In this document: positions 24,180-31,249 of the stretch, one piece after another
Layout: each line of letters begins with the position of its first letter
How positions within the stretch are numbered: the first letter of the stretch is position 1
Source: an uncultured Bacteroidales bacterium
Lineage (GTDB): Bacteria > Bacteroidota > Bacteroidia > Bacteroidales > Paludibacteraceae
Reading direction: 5' to 3'
Length of the DNA stretch: 44,725 nt
NCBI GenBank assembly: GCA_902774185.1
Contig: CACYHE010000014.1
Coordinates: 1 to 44,725 of the forward strand
Notes under the pieces: model-generated
Told to the model about the DNA's origin: nothing
Seen by the model: only the letters and a program-made list of their open reading frames with translations
Database searches by the model: none
Position numbers and translations under genes: made by a program

Positions 24180-25825
24180 TATTCCTTGCCTTCTTTGATG
24201 ATGGCCACCGAGAGGGCACCGAGGAGGAGAAGGACACCGGCAACCACGAGCATGTAAGGCTGTTGTGCTACGCCGTTCACCTCCGGGAAGCAAGCGAGGA
24301 TCAGACCACCGACTGCAGCTGCTACAATCTGCGGGAGGCAGATAGAACAGTTAAACAGACCGAGGTACGAACCCATATGCTCCTTAATCGAGTTGGTAAC
24401 GATGGTGAACGGAATCGCCAACATCGCAGCCCAAGCACAACCGATAAGCAGGTAACAACCGCATAGTTGCAACTGTGCTACCGTGGTCGGAATCTTCATG
24501 ATCACCACGCTGGTCTGAGTCGTATCGGTGCAGAAGAAGGTAAGGATGAAACCGATAGCACCGATGATGAGACTGAGCGAGTATGCCATTTTACGACGCT
24601 GCTTAAATAGCGGGATGATCATAGCCCAAAGGACAGAACCGATTGCCTGGATAGCGAAGAGCACGCCTACCCAGTCGCCGGCACGACCGTATTCCTTACT
24701 GCTGACATCGATATCGGTCTTGGACGAAACGACTGCACCTTCGGGAACGACGATGGTCTCAGGATGCGAGAGGACCTCACCGTCCATGACGGTAGCCACC
24801 TGCAATTCAAGACCCGGAGTCTCAAGGATCTGCTTGGCATCATCGGTCTTGAGGATACCGCTGGAGACAATCAACTCATTATTATACATTACGTACGTGT
24901 GCGTGATGGCGTTACCATCGGCATCGGTATAAGAGCTGATAGCCTGTGCGTACGGGGTATCGATAGCCGACTGCGCCACCGTACCGGTGCTATAGGTCCA
25001 CATATAGAGGAAAGCAGCCCAGCAGAAGAACTGAACGAGACCAACGGTCCAGAACGTCTTCGGCGCTTTTTTGAGAAGGGCTACGAAACTCGGGCTCTTC
25101 TCTTCTTTCTTATTCGGGTCGATACCATGGAACTCGGCATACTCCTTCGGCGGCATCTCTTTGACCGCAAAGAAAGTATAGAGCACACAGAGGATGAGCA
25201 CCGCAGCGCCGATATAGAACGACCATTGAACGGACGGAGCCACGTGACCCGGCTCTACCTCCGCATTACTGAAGAACCAAGCGGTGAGGCAGAACGGAAG
25301 GAGATAACCGACGAGCGAACCTGCGTTGCAGAGGAAAGACTGGATGGAATATGCCAAGCCTTTCTGCTCTTCGTTGACCGAGTCGCCCACCATCATCTTA
25401 AACGGCTGCATGGCGATGTTGATACTCGTATCCAGGAAGATCAACGAGAAGATGCCGAACCAGATAACGGCGGTGAAACCGAGGAACACTTTCCTACCCG
25501 TCTCTCCCGGGAAGAAATCACCCGCCATCGGCAACATCAGCATCACGATAACGGCAATGATGGCACCGATCAGAAGGTAAGGTTTACGACGACCGAGCCT
25601 ATTCCATGTACGATCGGAGAACTTACCGATCAGGGGCTGTACGATCATACCCATCAACGGCGGCAAAAGCCAGAAGAGGGAGAGCTGGTGCGGGTCAGCA
25701 CCCAACGTAGCAAAGATACGGGAGATGTTAGCACTTTGGAGCGCGTAAGCGATCTGAACTCCGAAGAAACCAAAACTCAAATTAAAGAGTTGAGCAAAGG
25801 ATAAATTCCGTTTCTGCATGGTCAT
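24179..25825 (-). CDS. MFS sugar transporter (SLC45/maltose-transporter-like)
   Basis: A 548-residue inner-membrane protein with about 12 transmembrane helices. The first helix region LSFGFFGVQIAYALQSANISRIF, GKFSDRTWNRLGRRKPYLLIGA (the MFS loop 2-3 motif) and MIIPLFKQRRKMAYSLSLI match sugar:proton symporters of the SLC45/maltose type seen in Bacteroidota glycan loci. A soluble loop of about 100 residues (~275-375) between helices is unusually long. As first gene of the operon it would carry oligosaccharides from periplasm to cytoplasm after SusC import. ATG 25819 is an alternative start. Confidence 0.88.
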   Translation of the reverse strand: MTMQKRNLSFAQLFNLSFGFFGVQIAYALQSANISRIFATLGADPHQLSLFWLLPPLMGMIVQPLIGKFSDRTWNRLGRRKPYLLIGAIIAVIVMLMLPMAGDFFPGETGRKVFLGFTAVIWFGIFSLIFLDTSINIAMQPFKMMVGDSVNEEQKGLAYSIQSFLCNAGSLVGYLLPFCLTAWFFSNAEVEPGHVAPSVQWSFYIGAAVLILCVLYTFFAVKEMPPKEYAEFHGIDPNKKEEKSPSFVALLKKAPKTFWTVGLVQFFCWAAFLYMWTYSTGTVAQSAIDTPYAQAISSYTDADGNAITHTYVMYNNELIVSSGILKTDDAKQILETPGLELQVATVMDGEVLSHPETIVVPEGAVVSSKTDIDVSSKEYGRAGDWVGVLFAIQAIGSVLWAMIIPLFKQRRKMAYSLSLIIGAIGFILTFFCTDTTQTSVVIMKIPTTVAQLQLCGCYLLIGCAWAAMLAIPFTIVTNSIKEHMGSYLGLFNCSICLPQIVAAAVGGLILACFPEVNGVAQQPYMLVVAGVLLLLGALSVAIIKEGKE

Positions 25826-25875
25826 TATCTATAAAAATATCTATAATTTGCCAAATGTACTTTACAAATCGGCGA

Positions 25876-25907
25876 CAAAATTACTGCTTTTTTTTGGAAT
25901 ACGCAAG
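25876..25907 (-). promoter_or_regulatory. Promoter for the MFS-susC-susD-lipoprotein operon
   Basis: Minus strand CTTG (25907-25904), 20 bases, TAATTTTG (25883-25876), 51 bases before the MFS start. Confidence 0.78.
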
Positions 25908-26099
25908 AGCTTTGTGCATTTTTTTACATTTTTTGTTGTTTTTTGTATCCAAACATACCGAAAGGTTTCGAAATGTTTCCTCCATTTTCCATTTCTGAAC
26001 CCGTAAAAACCACGATAAAAGTAGGTATTAATAAGGATGTAAGTACATGTGAGAATTTTTTGATTGAAAAAATATTTTTTTGAAAAAAAACGGCAAGGT

Positions 26100-26131
26100 C
26101 TTGCATATATAAAAATTTATTCGTAACTTTG
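26100..26131 (+). promoter_or_regulatory. Promoter for recQ and the genes behind it
   Basis: CTTG at 26100-26103, 20 bases, TAACTTTG at 26124-26131. The transcript would begin near 26138, so its 5' leader consists almost wholly of the heptad array that follows. Confidence 0.78.
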
Positions 26132-26141
26132 CCCCCGATTT

Positions 26142-26189
26142 GGGAAATTGAAATGTGAAAGATGAAAATTGAAAGGTGAAAGGAAGAAA
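26142..26189 (+). repeat. Heptad array TGAAAGG/TGAAAAT forming the recQ leader
   Basis: Six or more 7-base units of the TGAAAnn type run from just after the expected transcription start to 9 bases before the recQ ATG. Confidence 0.88.
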
Positions 26190-26198
26190 AAATACTAT

Positions 26199-28382
26199 AT
26201 GGAAGTAACACATGAGGAATTGACGAGCGCGTTGCAAACCTATTTCGGTTTTGACACGTTCAAGGGAAATCAAGAGGCGATCATTCGCAACGTGATGGAG
26301 GGCAAAGACACCTTCGTGTTGATGCCTACCGGTGGCGGTAAGAGTCTTTGTTACCAGTTACCGTCCTTGATCATGGACGGTGTGGCGATCGTTATCTCGC
26401 CTTTGATTGCGTTGATGAAGAACCAGGTGGATGCGATGCGTAACTACTCGGAAGAGGAGGGCGTAGCGCATTTTATCAATTCGAGTTTGAGCAGAGGGGA
26501 GATCAATGCGGTGCGTGATGATGTGGTTGCCGGTAAGACGAAGCTCCTGTATCTGGCGCCGGAGAGTTTGCAGAAAGCGGAGAACGTGGATTTTTTGCGA
26601 GGCGTGAAGATCTCTTTTTATGCGGTCGATGAGGCACATTGTATCTCGGAGTGGGGTCATGATTTCCGTCCGGAGTACAGTCAGATCCGCAGCATGGTGC
26701 AGCGTATCGGCAAGGCGCCGATCATCGCGTTGACGGCAACGGCTACGCCGAAGGTGCAAAAGGATATCCAGAAGAACTTAGGTATGCCGGACGCAACAGT
26801 ATTCAAGAGCAGTTTCAACCGACCGAATCTATATTACGAAGTACGTCAAAAGACCGCCGACGTGGATAAGGATCTGGTGCGTTTTATCCGAGGCATGGAA
26901 GGCAAGAGCGGTATCGTGTATTGCTTGGCGCGTAAGGAAGTAGAAGACTTGGCGCAGGTGCTGCAGGTAAACGGTATCTCGGCTCGTCCGTACCATGCCG
27001 GTATGGATGCGGCGACCCGTACGGCGAACCAAGATGCATTCCTGATGGAAGAGGTGCAAGTGATCGTGGCGACTATCGCTTTCGGTATGGGTATCGACAA
27101 GCCGGACGTACGTTTTGTGATCCATTATGACATCCCGAAATCGTTGGAGGGATACTACCAGGAGACGGGTCGTGCAGGTCGGGACGGAGGTGAAGGACAG
27201 TGTATCTGTTTCTACAGTCCGGACGATATCGAGCGTTTGCGGCGTTTCCAGAAAGACAAGACGCCCAAAGAGATCGGTATCGGTAACCAGTTGCTGTTCG
27301 AGACGCAGAGTTATGCAGAAAGTACAATTTGCCGCAGGAAACTGTTACTGCACTATTTCGGCGAAGAGTACACGGAGGAGAAATGCGGTAACTGCGATAA
27401 CTGTCGCAAGACCTACAAACAGATCGACGCGAGTGAGTTGTTACAGATCGCCCTGGAGACCATCCAGCAGGTGAACGAGAAACACAGAGCGGAACATATC
27501 GTAGATATCCTGCACGGCAACCAGACGGCGGAGGTAATGAGTTATCACCATGACGAGTTGGATAATTTCGGTGCTGCCAGTGACGTTGAGGAGAGCACGT
27601 TGCATGCGATTTTACGGCAAGCCTTGCTGGTAGGAATGATCACGAAAGATGTGGATACGTACGGTGATCTGAAGTTAACGAAGGACGGAACGAAGTTCAT
27701 TCGCAAGCCGGGTAAGTTCGAAGTGCCTATCGAGATAGAGGACGAAGACGAGATGGATATCGACGGAGCTGCCGCTACGTGTGCTGCCGCTGATGAGGTG
27801 CTGTTCTCCATTCTGAAAGATATCCGTCGCAAGGTAGCCAAGAAGAGCGATGTGCCGCCGTTTGTCATTTTCCAAGACCCGAGTCTGGAGGCGATGGCCA
27901 CTACCTACCCCATTACGATGGATGAGTTACTATTGATTCCGGGTGTAGGCGTAGCGAAAGCCAACCGGTACGGCGAGGAGTTCTTACGCGTTATCAAGGA
28001 GTACGTCGACGAGAACGAGATCATTCGTCCGGACGACATGCGCATTCGCACCGTAGCCAAGAAGAGTACGCGTAAGAAACAGATCATCCAAGCCATCGAC
28101 CGTCGTGTCGATCTGGACGACTTGGCGGAGAGCTGCGGAATGAGTATGGAGGAGATGATGGACGAGTTGGAAGCCATCGTGTTCAGCGGTACGAAGATCA
28201 ATATCAATTACTTCATCAAAGAGGTGGTGGATCCGGACGAGGAAGAAGAGATTTACGACTATTTCAAGAGCGCCGACGACGATAACATCAAGAAGGCGAT
28301 GGAGGAATTGGGCGAGGACTACTACGACGAGATGCATGTACGGCTTGTACGATTGAAGTTCCATTGTGATTTGGGGAATTAA
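26199..28382 (+). CDS. recQ: ATP-dependent DNA helicase RecQ
   Basis: A 727-residue superfamily 2 helicase (3' to 5') acting in recombination and repair. Walker A MPTGGGKSLCYQLP is near residues 42-55, DEAH box VDEAHCISEWGHDFRPEY near 143, motif III LTATATPKV, motif VI YQETGRAGRDG, then the RecQ zinc site with four Cys (CRRKL, then KCGNCDNC, from ~378), a winged-helix domain and an HRDC domain near 530-600. The ~100-residue tail is acidic. ATG 26199 is chosen over TTG 26169, which lies in the repeat leader. Its last codon and stop run straight into an AATTAAA array. It opens a long plus-strand gene run. Confidence 0.96.
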   Translation: MEVTHEELTSALQTYFGFDTFKGNQEAIIRNVMEGKDTFVLMPTGGGKSLCYQLPSLIMDGVAIVISPLIALMKNQVDAMRNYSEEEGVAHFINSSLSRGEINAVRDDVVAGKTKLLYLAPESLQKAENVDFLRGVKISFYAVDEAHCISEWGHDFRPEYSQIRSMVQRIGKAPIIALTATATPKVQKDIQKNLGMPDATVFKSSFNRPNLYYEVRQKTADVDKDLVRFIRGMEGKSGIVYCLARKEVEDLAQVLQVNGISARPYHAGMDAATRTANQDAFLMEEVQVIVATIAFGMGIDKPDVRFVIHYDIPKSLEGYYQETGRAGRDGGEGQCICFYSPDDIERLRRFQKDKTPKEIGIGNQLLFETQSYAESTICRRKLLLHYFGEEYTEEKCGNCDNCRKTYKQIDASELLQIALETIQQVNEKHRAEHIVDILHGNQTAEVMSYHHDELDNFGAASDVEESTLHAILRQALLVGMITKDVDTYGDLKLTKDGTKFIRKPGKFEVPIEIEDEDEMDIDGAAATCAAADEVLFSILKDIRRKVAKKSDVPPFVIFQDPSLEAMATTYPITMDELLLIPGVGVAKANRYGEEFLRVIKEYVDENEIIRPDDMRIRTVAKKSTRKKQIIQAIDRRVDLDDLAESCGMSMEEMMDELEAIVFSGTKININYFIKEVVDPDEEEEIYDYFKSADDDNIKKAMEELGEDYYDEMHVRLVRLKFHCDLGN

Positions 28383-28413
28383 TTAAAAATTAAAAATTAA
28401 GAATTAAAAATTC
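28375..28413 (+). repeat. Heptad array AATTAAA between recQ and rimO
   Basis: About five 7-base units (AATTAAA, one AATTAAG) span the recQ stop codon and end 3 bases before the rimO ATG. Confidence 0.9.
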
Positions 28414-28416
28414 CTC

Positions 28417-29844
28417 ATGCAGAAAGGCGTAGTTGATTTCATAACGCTGGGGTGCTCGAAGAATCTGGTGGACGCTGAGCGGGTGATGCGGCAGTTAGAG
28501 GCGGCAGGATGGCGATGTGTCCATGACCCGGAGGAGCCGAAGGGGGAAGTATGCGTAATCAACACCTGCGGATTTATAGGCGATGCCAAAGAGGAGAGCA
28601 TCAACATGATTCTGCAGATGGCGGAACGGAAGAAGAAGGGGAAGTTGAAGACGCTGATTGTGATGGGTTGTTTGAGTGAACGGTATCGTGCAGAGTTGGA
28701 AGAAGAACTACCGGAGGTCGATGCGTATTACGGGAAGTTTGATTTCGAGGGGATGGTAGAGAAACTCGGAAACTATCCGAAAGAATCCGAGATTATCCGA
28801 TTTAATCCGAATTATGAGCGGAAGTTGACAACCCCGAAACACTATGCGTATCTGAAGATATCGGAGGGATGTAACCGGATGTGTTCGTACTGCGCGATAC
28901 CGTTGATTACGGGTCGGCATACGAGTAGGCCGAAAGCGGAGATATTGGAGGAAGTACGGTGGTTAGTGAGCCAGGGTGTCAAGGAGTTGAACGTGATCGC
29001 ACAGGACCTCAGTTCCTACGGATTGGATTTAGTTGAGAGTGGAGAGTTCTTATCTCCTTTGGAGAACGATCTAAAGGTATGGAGAGTTGAGAGAAGTGGG
29101 AAAGTAGGAAGTAAAAAGTCGAAAGACAAAAGACATCTGTTGCCGGAACTCATTGATGAGATGGCGCAGATTGAGGGGGTCGAATGGATACGGTTACATT
29201 ATGCCTACCCGACGGATTTTCCGGAAGAGCTGTTAGACGTGATGGCGAAACATGCGAATGTATGCAAATACCTCGATATCGCCTTGCAGCACTGTACGGA
29301 TCATATATTGGGTTTGATGCGAAGACATATCACGCAAGCCGAGCAGGATGCGTTGATCCGGAAGATACGGGAACGCGTGCCGGGTATCTGTATCCGAACG
29401 ACGCTCTTAGTGGGTCACCCGGGTGAGACAGAAGAAGATTTTGAAGCACTCAAAGAATGGGTGAAGGAGATGCGTTTTGACCGGATGGGTTGTTTCGCTT
29501 ATTCGGACGAAGAAGGGACGTACGCCAATAAACATTATACGGACGATGTTCCGCAGGAGGTGAAAGAGCAACGCGTAGAGGAGTTGATGGCGATCCAACA
29601 GCAGATCAGCGGAGAGTTGATGGCTGCGAAAGTGGGAACCGTTCAACGCGTGATTATCGACCGGCAAGAAGGCGATTATTGGATAGGACGCACACAGTAC
29701 GACAGTCCGGAGGTGGATTGCGAAGTGCTTGTTGAGAACATTGGTCATTTGTCATTGGTCATTGGTAATTTTTATAATGTGAAGATCACCAAGGCGGAGG
29801 AATTTGATTTATATGGGGAAGCGATTAGTGAATTAGGGAATTAG
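28417..29844 (+). CDS. rimO: Ribosomal protein S12 methylthiotransferase RimO with repeat-derived insertions
   Basis: A 475-residue radical-SAM methylthiotransferase that modifies an Asp of ribosomal protein S12. The N-terminal domain has the three cluster Cys (TLGCSKN, INTCGF, VMGCLSE), the radical SAM site is CNRMCSYC near residue 152, and a TRAM domain ends the protein (EEFDLYGE). Homologues I recall are about 430-440 residues. The excess is mostly residues ~206-241, where the 53-bp composite repeat plus flanking heptads encodes a Lys/Ser-rich stretch (FLSPLENDLKVWRVE, then SGKVGSKKSKDKRH) ahead of LLPELIDEMAQIEGVEWIR. A second array adds IGHLSLVIGNF in the TRAM domain. The frame is intact, so activity is plausible. 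The stop codon comes from a third array. Confidence 0.95.
   Translation: MQKGVVDFITLGCSKNLVDAERVMRQLEAAGWRCVHDPEEPKGEVCVINTCGFIGDAKEESINMILQMAERKKKGKLKTLIVMGCLSERYRAELEEELPEVDAYYGKFDFEGMVEKLGNYPKESEIIRFNPNYERKLTTPKHYAYLKISEGCNRMCSYCAIPLITGRHTSRPKAEILEEVRWLVSQGVKELNVIAQDLSSYGLDLVESGEFLSPLENDLKVWRVERSGKVGSKKSKDKRHLLPELIDEMAQIEGVEWIRLHYAYPTDFPEELLDVMAKHANVCKYLDIALQHCTDHILGLMRRHITQAEQDALIRKIRERVPGICIRTTLLVGHPGETEEDFEALKEWVKEMRFDRMGCFAYSDEEGTYANKHYTDDVPQEVKEQRVEELMAIQQQISGELMAAKVGTVQRVIIDRQEGDYWIGRTQYDSPEVDCEVLVENIGHLSLVIGNFYNVKITKAEEFDLYGEAISELGN
29030..29140 (+). repeat. Composite repeat inserted in rimO (includes the 53-bp unit)
   Basis: GTTGAGA/GTGGAGA heptads, the 31-bp hairpin core, then AAGTGGG/AAGTAAA/AAGACAA-type heptads. 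Bases 29045-29097 equal 14236-14288. Confidence 0.92.
29740..29770 (+). repeat. Intragenic heptad array TCATTGG in the rimO TRAM region
   Basis: Units TCATTTG, TCATTGG, TCATTGG preceded by ATTGG, encoding IGHLSLVIGNF. Confidence 0.88.
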
Positions 29845-29852
29845 GGAATTTT
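29830..29852 (+). repeat. 8-bp array GGAATTAG across the rimO stop
   Basis: Three GGAATTAG-type units supply the last codons and the TAG of rimO and end 15 bases before the HU ATG. Confidence 0.8.
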
Positions 29853-29867
29853 TAAAACTTATATACC

Positions 29868-30146
29868 ATGCTTACAAAAGAATTAATCGGTCAGGTAGTG
29901 AATACGACTAAGCTGACCAAGAAAAATGCCGAGCAGTTGTTGGCCACAACAACAGCGATTATGCGCGAAAACCTGCTCGCCGGTAAAGCGGTTCAGTTAC
30001 AAGGAATCGGTTCCTTGGAGATGAAAGAACGCAAAGCACGTACGATCGTTCATCCCCGTACGGGAGAACGTTCGATAGCACCGAGTAAGAACCAGTTGGT
30101 GTTCAAACCGGTAGGTAACCTGAAAGACGAACTTAAAAAAATCTAA
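29868..30146 (+). CDS. HU/IHF-family DNA-binding protein
   Basis: A 92-residue HU-fold protein starting MLTKELIGQVVNTTKLTKKNAEQLL, with the helical dimer body, the IGSLEMKERKARTIVHPRTGE beta arm and a terminal helix. The arm carries IVHPRTGER in place of the usual RNPxTGE, so the DNA-intercalating Pro is kept. HU proteins bend and compact the nucleoid. It ends 2 bases before a second, larger HU-domain gene, which suggests the two act together, perhaps as a heterodimer. Confidence 0.93.
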   Translation: MLTKELIGQVVNTTKLTKKNAEQLLATTTAIMRENLLAGKAVQLQGIGSLEMKERKARTIVHPRTGERSIAPSKNQLVFKPVGNLKDELKKI

Positions 30147-30148
30147 CC

Positions 30149-31249
30149 ATGGCAGAGAAACTTAGTTGGAGCGATTTGCGTCGTGCATTGGCGGCGCGCG
30201 CTAATGTAAGCGAAAAAGAAGCAAATGCTTTCTTGACTGCGTTGAACGCTCAGATCATTGAGGCGCTCAAGAGTGACAAACAGGTTAAGATCAACGGTTT
30301 GGGAACCTTCAAGTTACAAGCGGTTGCCACCCGTAAGAGTGTGAACGTGAAGACCGGCGAAGAGATCACCATCGAGGGTTATAACAAAGTGGCTTTTGTT
30401 CCCGAAGCAGGTGTGAAGGAATTGGTAGAGAAAGGTTCCGGAACACAGAGCACAGAACACAGAGCACAGACCGATAATGCTGCAAAGATAGCCGACGTGG
30501 ATCCTATTCAGAAACTCGGTGCGCAGGCAGAAGAGATCGTGGATCTGTTAGGTGACTTGGGACAGAGTCCGAAGGAGGAAGAACCGGTTGTTGAAGAGCC
30601 GAAAGCAGAGGAGATGGTGGTTGAAGAGCCGAAACCCGAAGAGACGGTGGTTGTGGTAGAGCAGCCGGAGGTCAGTGTTCAGCCGGCAGAAGAACCGGTA
30701 GCGGAAGACCCAAAGGCGGAAGAACCCAAGCAAGAAGAGAAACCGAAGAAAAAGAGTCATTTCTGGCGTGACACCTTGATCTGTGTTGTAGTGTTGCTGA
30801 TTCTGTTGGTAGTGGGTTATTTCTTCCTGCGTGAGCAGATAAGCGGTTGGGTTGATTCGATCGTCAATGGTATCCATGAGAAGACGGAGATGCAAGCCGG
30901 TGAGGCAAACGAGGACCAGAATGCGGTTTCTTTTGAAGACGAACAGAACGCAGCCGGTTCGGTTGCCACGAACGAATCAGATGCCGAGGAGCTTGAGTTT
31001 ACTTATACCAAACTCATCACGACGGAACGTTTGACGAATGGAAGCCGTCTGGCTTGGTTGGCTCGTAAGTACTACGGTTCGCCGGTTTATTGGCCCTATA
31101 TCTACGCTGCCAATAGAGATCGCGTGAGTGATCCGGATATGATCACTATCGGTACGGCAATCCGTGTTCCGCAGTTAACGAAGGAGCAGTTAGACACCAC
31201 GAACACGCAGGTTATCAGACTTTTGGATAAATTGCAGAGAGCTAATTGA
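30149..31249 (+). CDS. HU-domain protein with a transmembrane helix and a C-terminal LysM domain
   Basis: A 366-residue protein with an unusual order of parts. Residues 1-~95 form an HU-type DNA-binding domain (VKINGLGTFKLQAVATRKS). Residues ~100-205 are an acidic, Pro/Glu-rich linker with EEP(V/K) repeats, and include a heptad-encoded TQSTEHRAQT. Residues ~209-229 form one transmembrane helix after the basic KPKKKSHFWR. Residues ~299-343 are a LysM domain (LAWLARKYYGSPVYWPYIYAANRD, ending GTAIRVP). The positive-inside rule puts HU in the cytoplasm and LysM in the periplasm, so the chain could tie the nucleoid to peptidoglycan. The uvrA TTG start overlaps its stop. Confidence 0.9.
   Translation: MAEKLSWSDLRRALAARANVSEKEANAFLTALNAQIIEALKSDKQVKINGLGTFKLQAVATRKSVNVKTGEEITIEGYNKVAFVPEAGVKELVEKGSGTQSTEHRAQTDNAAKIADVDPIQKLGAQAEEIVDLLGDLGQSPKEEEPVVEEPKAEEMVVEEPKPEETVVVVEQPEVSVQPAEEPVAEDPKAEEPKQEEKPKKKSHFWRDTLICVVVLLILLVVGYFFLREQISGWVDSIVNGIHEKTEMQAGEANEDQNAVSFEDEQNAAGSVATNESDAEELEFTYTKLITTERLTNGSRLAWLARKYYGSPVYWPYIYAANRDRVSDPDMITIGTAIRVPQLTKEQLDTTNTQVIRLLDKLQRAN
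30441..30472 (+). repeat. Intragenic heptad array GAACACA/GAGCACA in the HU-LysM gene
   Basis: Four alternating 7-base units encode TQSTEHRAQT at the start of the linker. Confidence 0.9.

Larger units (their letters stand above)
25826..26141. other. Divergent intergenic region between the MFS gene and recQ
   Basis: An AT-rich gap holding two diverging promoters (25876-25907 minus, 26100-26131 plus). Nothing else recognisable; no regulator gene and no clear operator palindrome. Confidence 0.6.

Noticed and set aside
24061-24243. Small minus-strand frame with LEP/LEH peptide repeats between the MFS gene and susC
   Set aside because: It is the translation of the 9-base array through the intergenic gap, overlapping the end of the MFS gene. 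There is no start context or known family.
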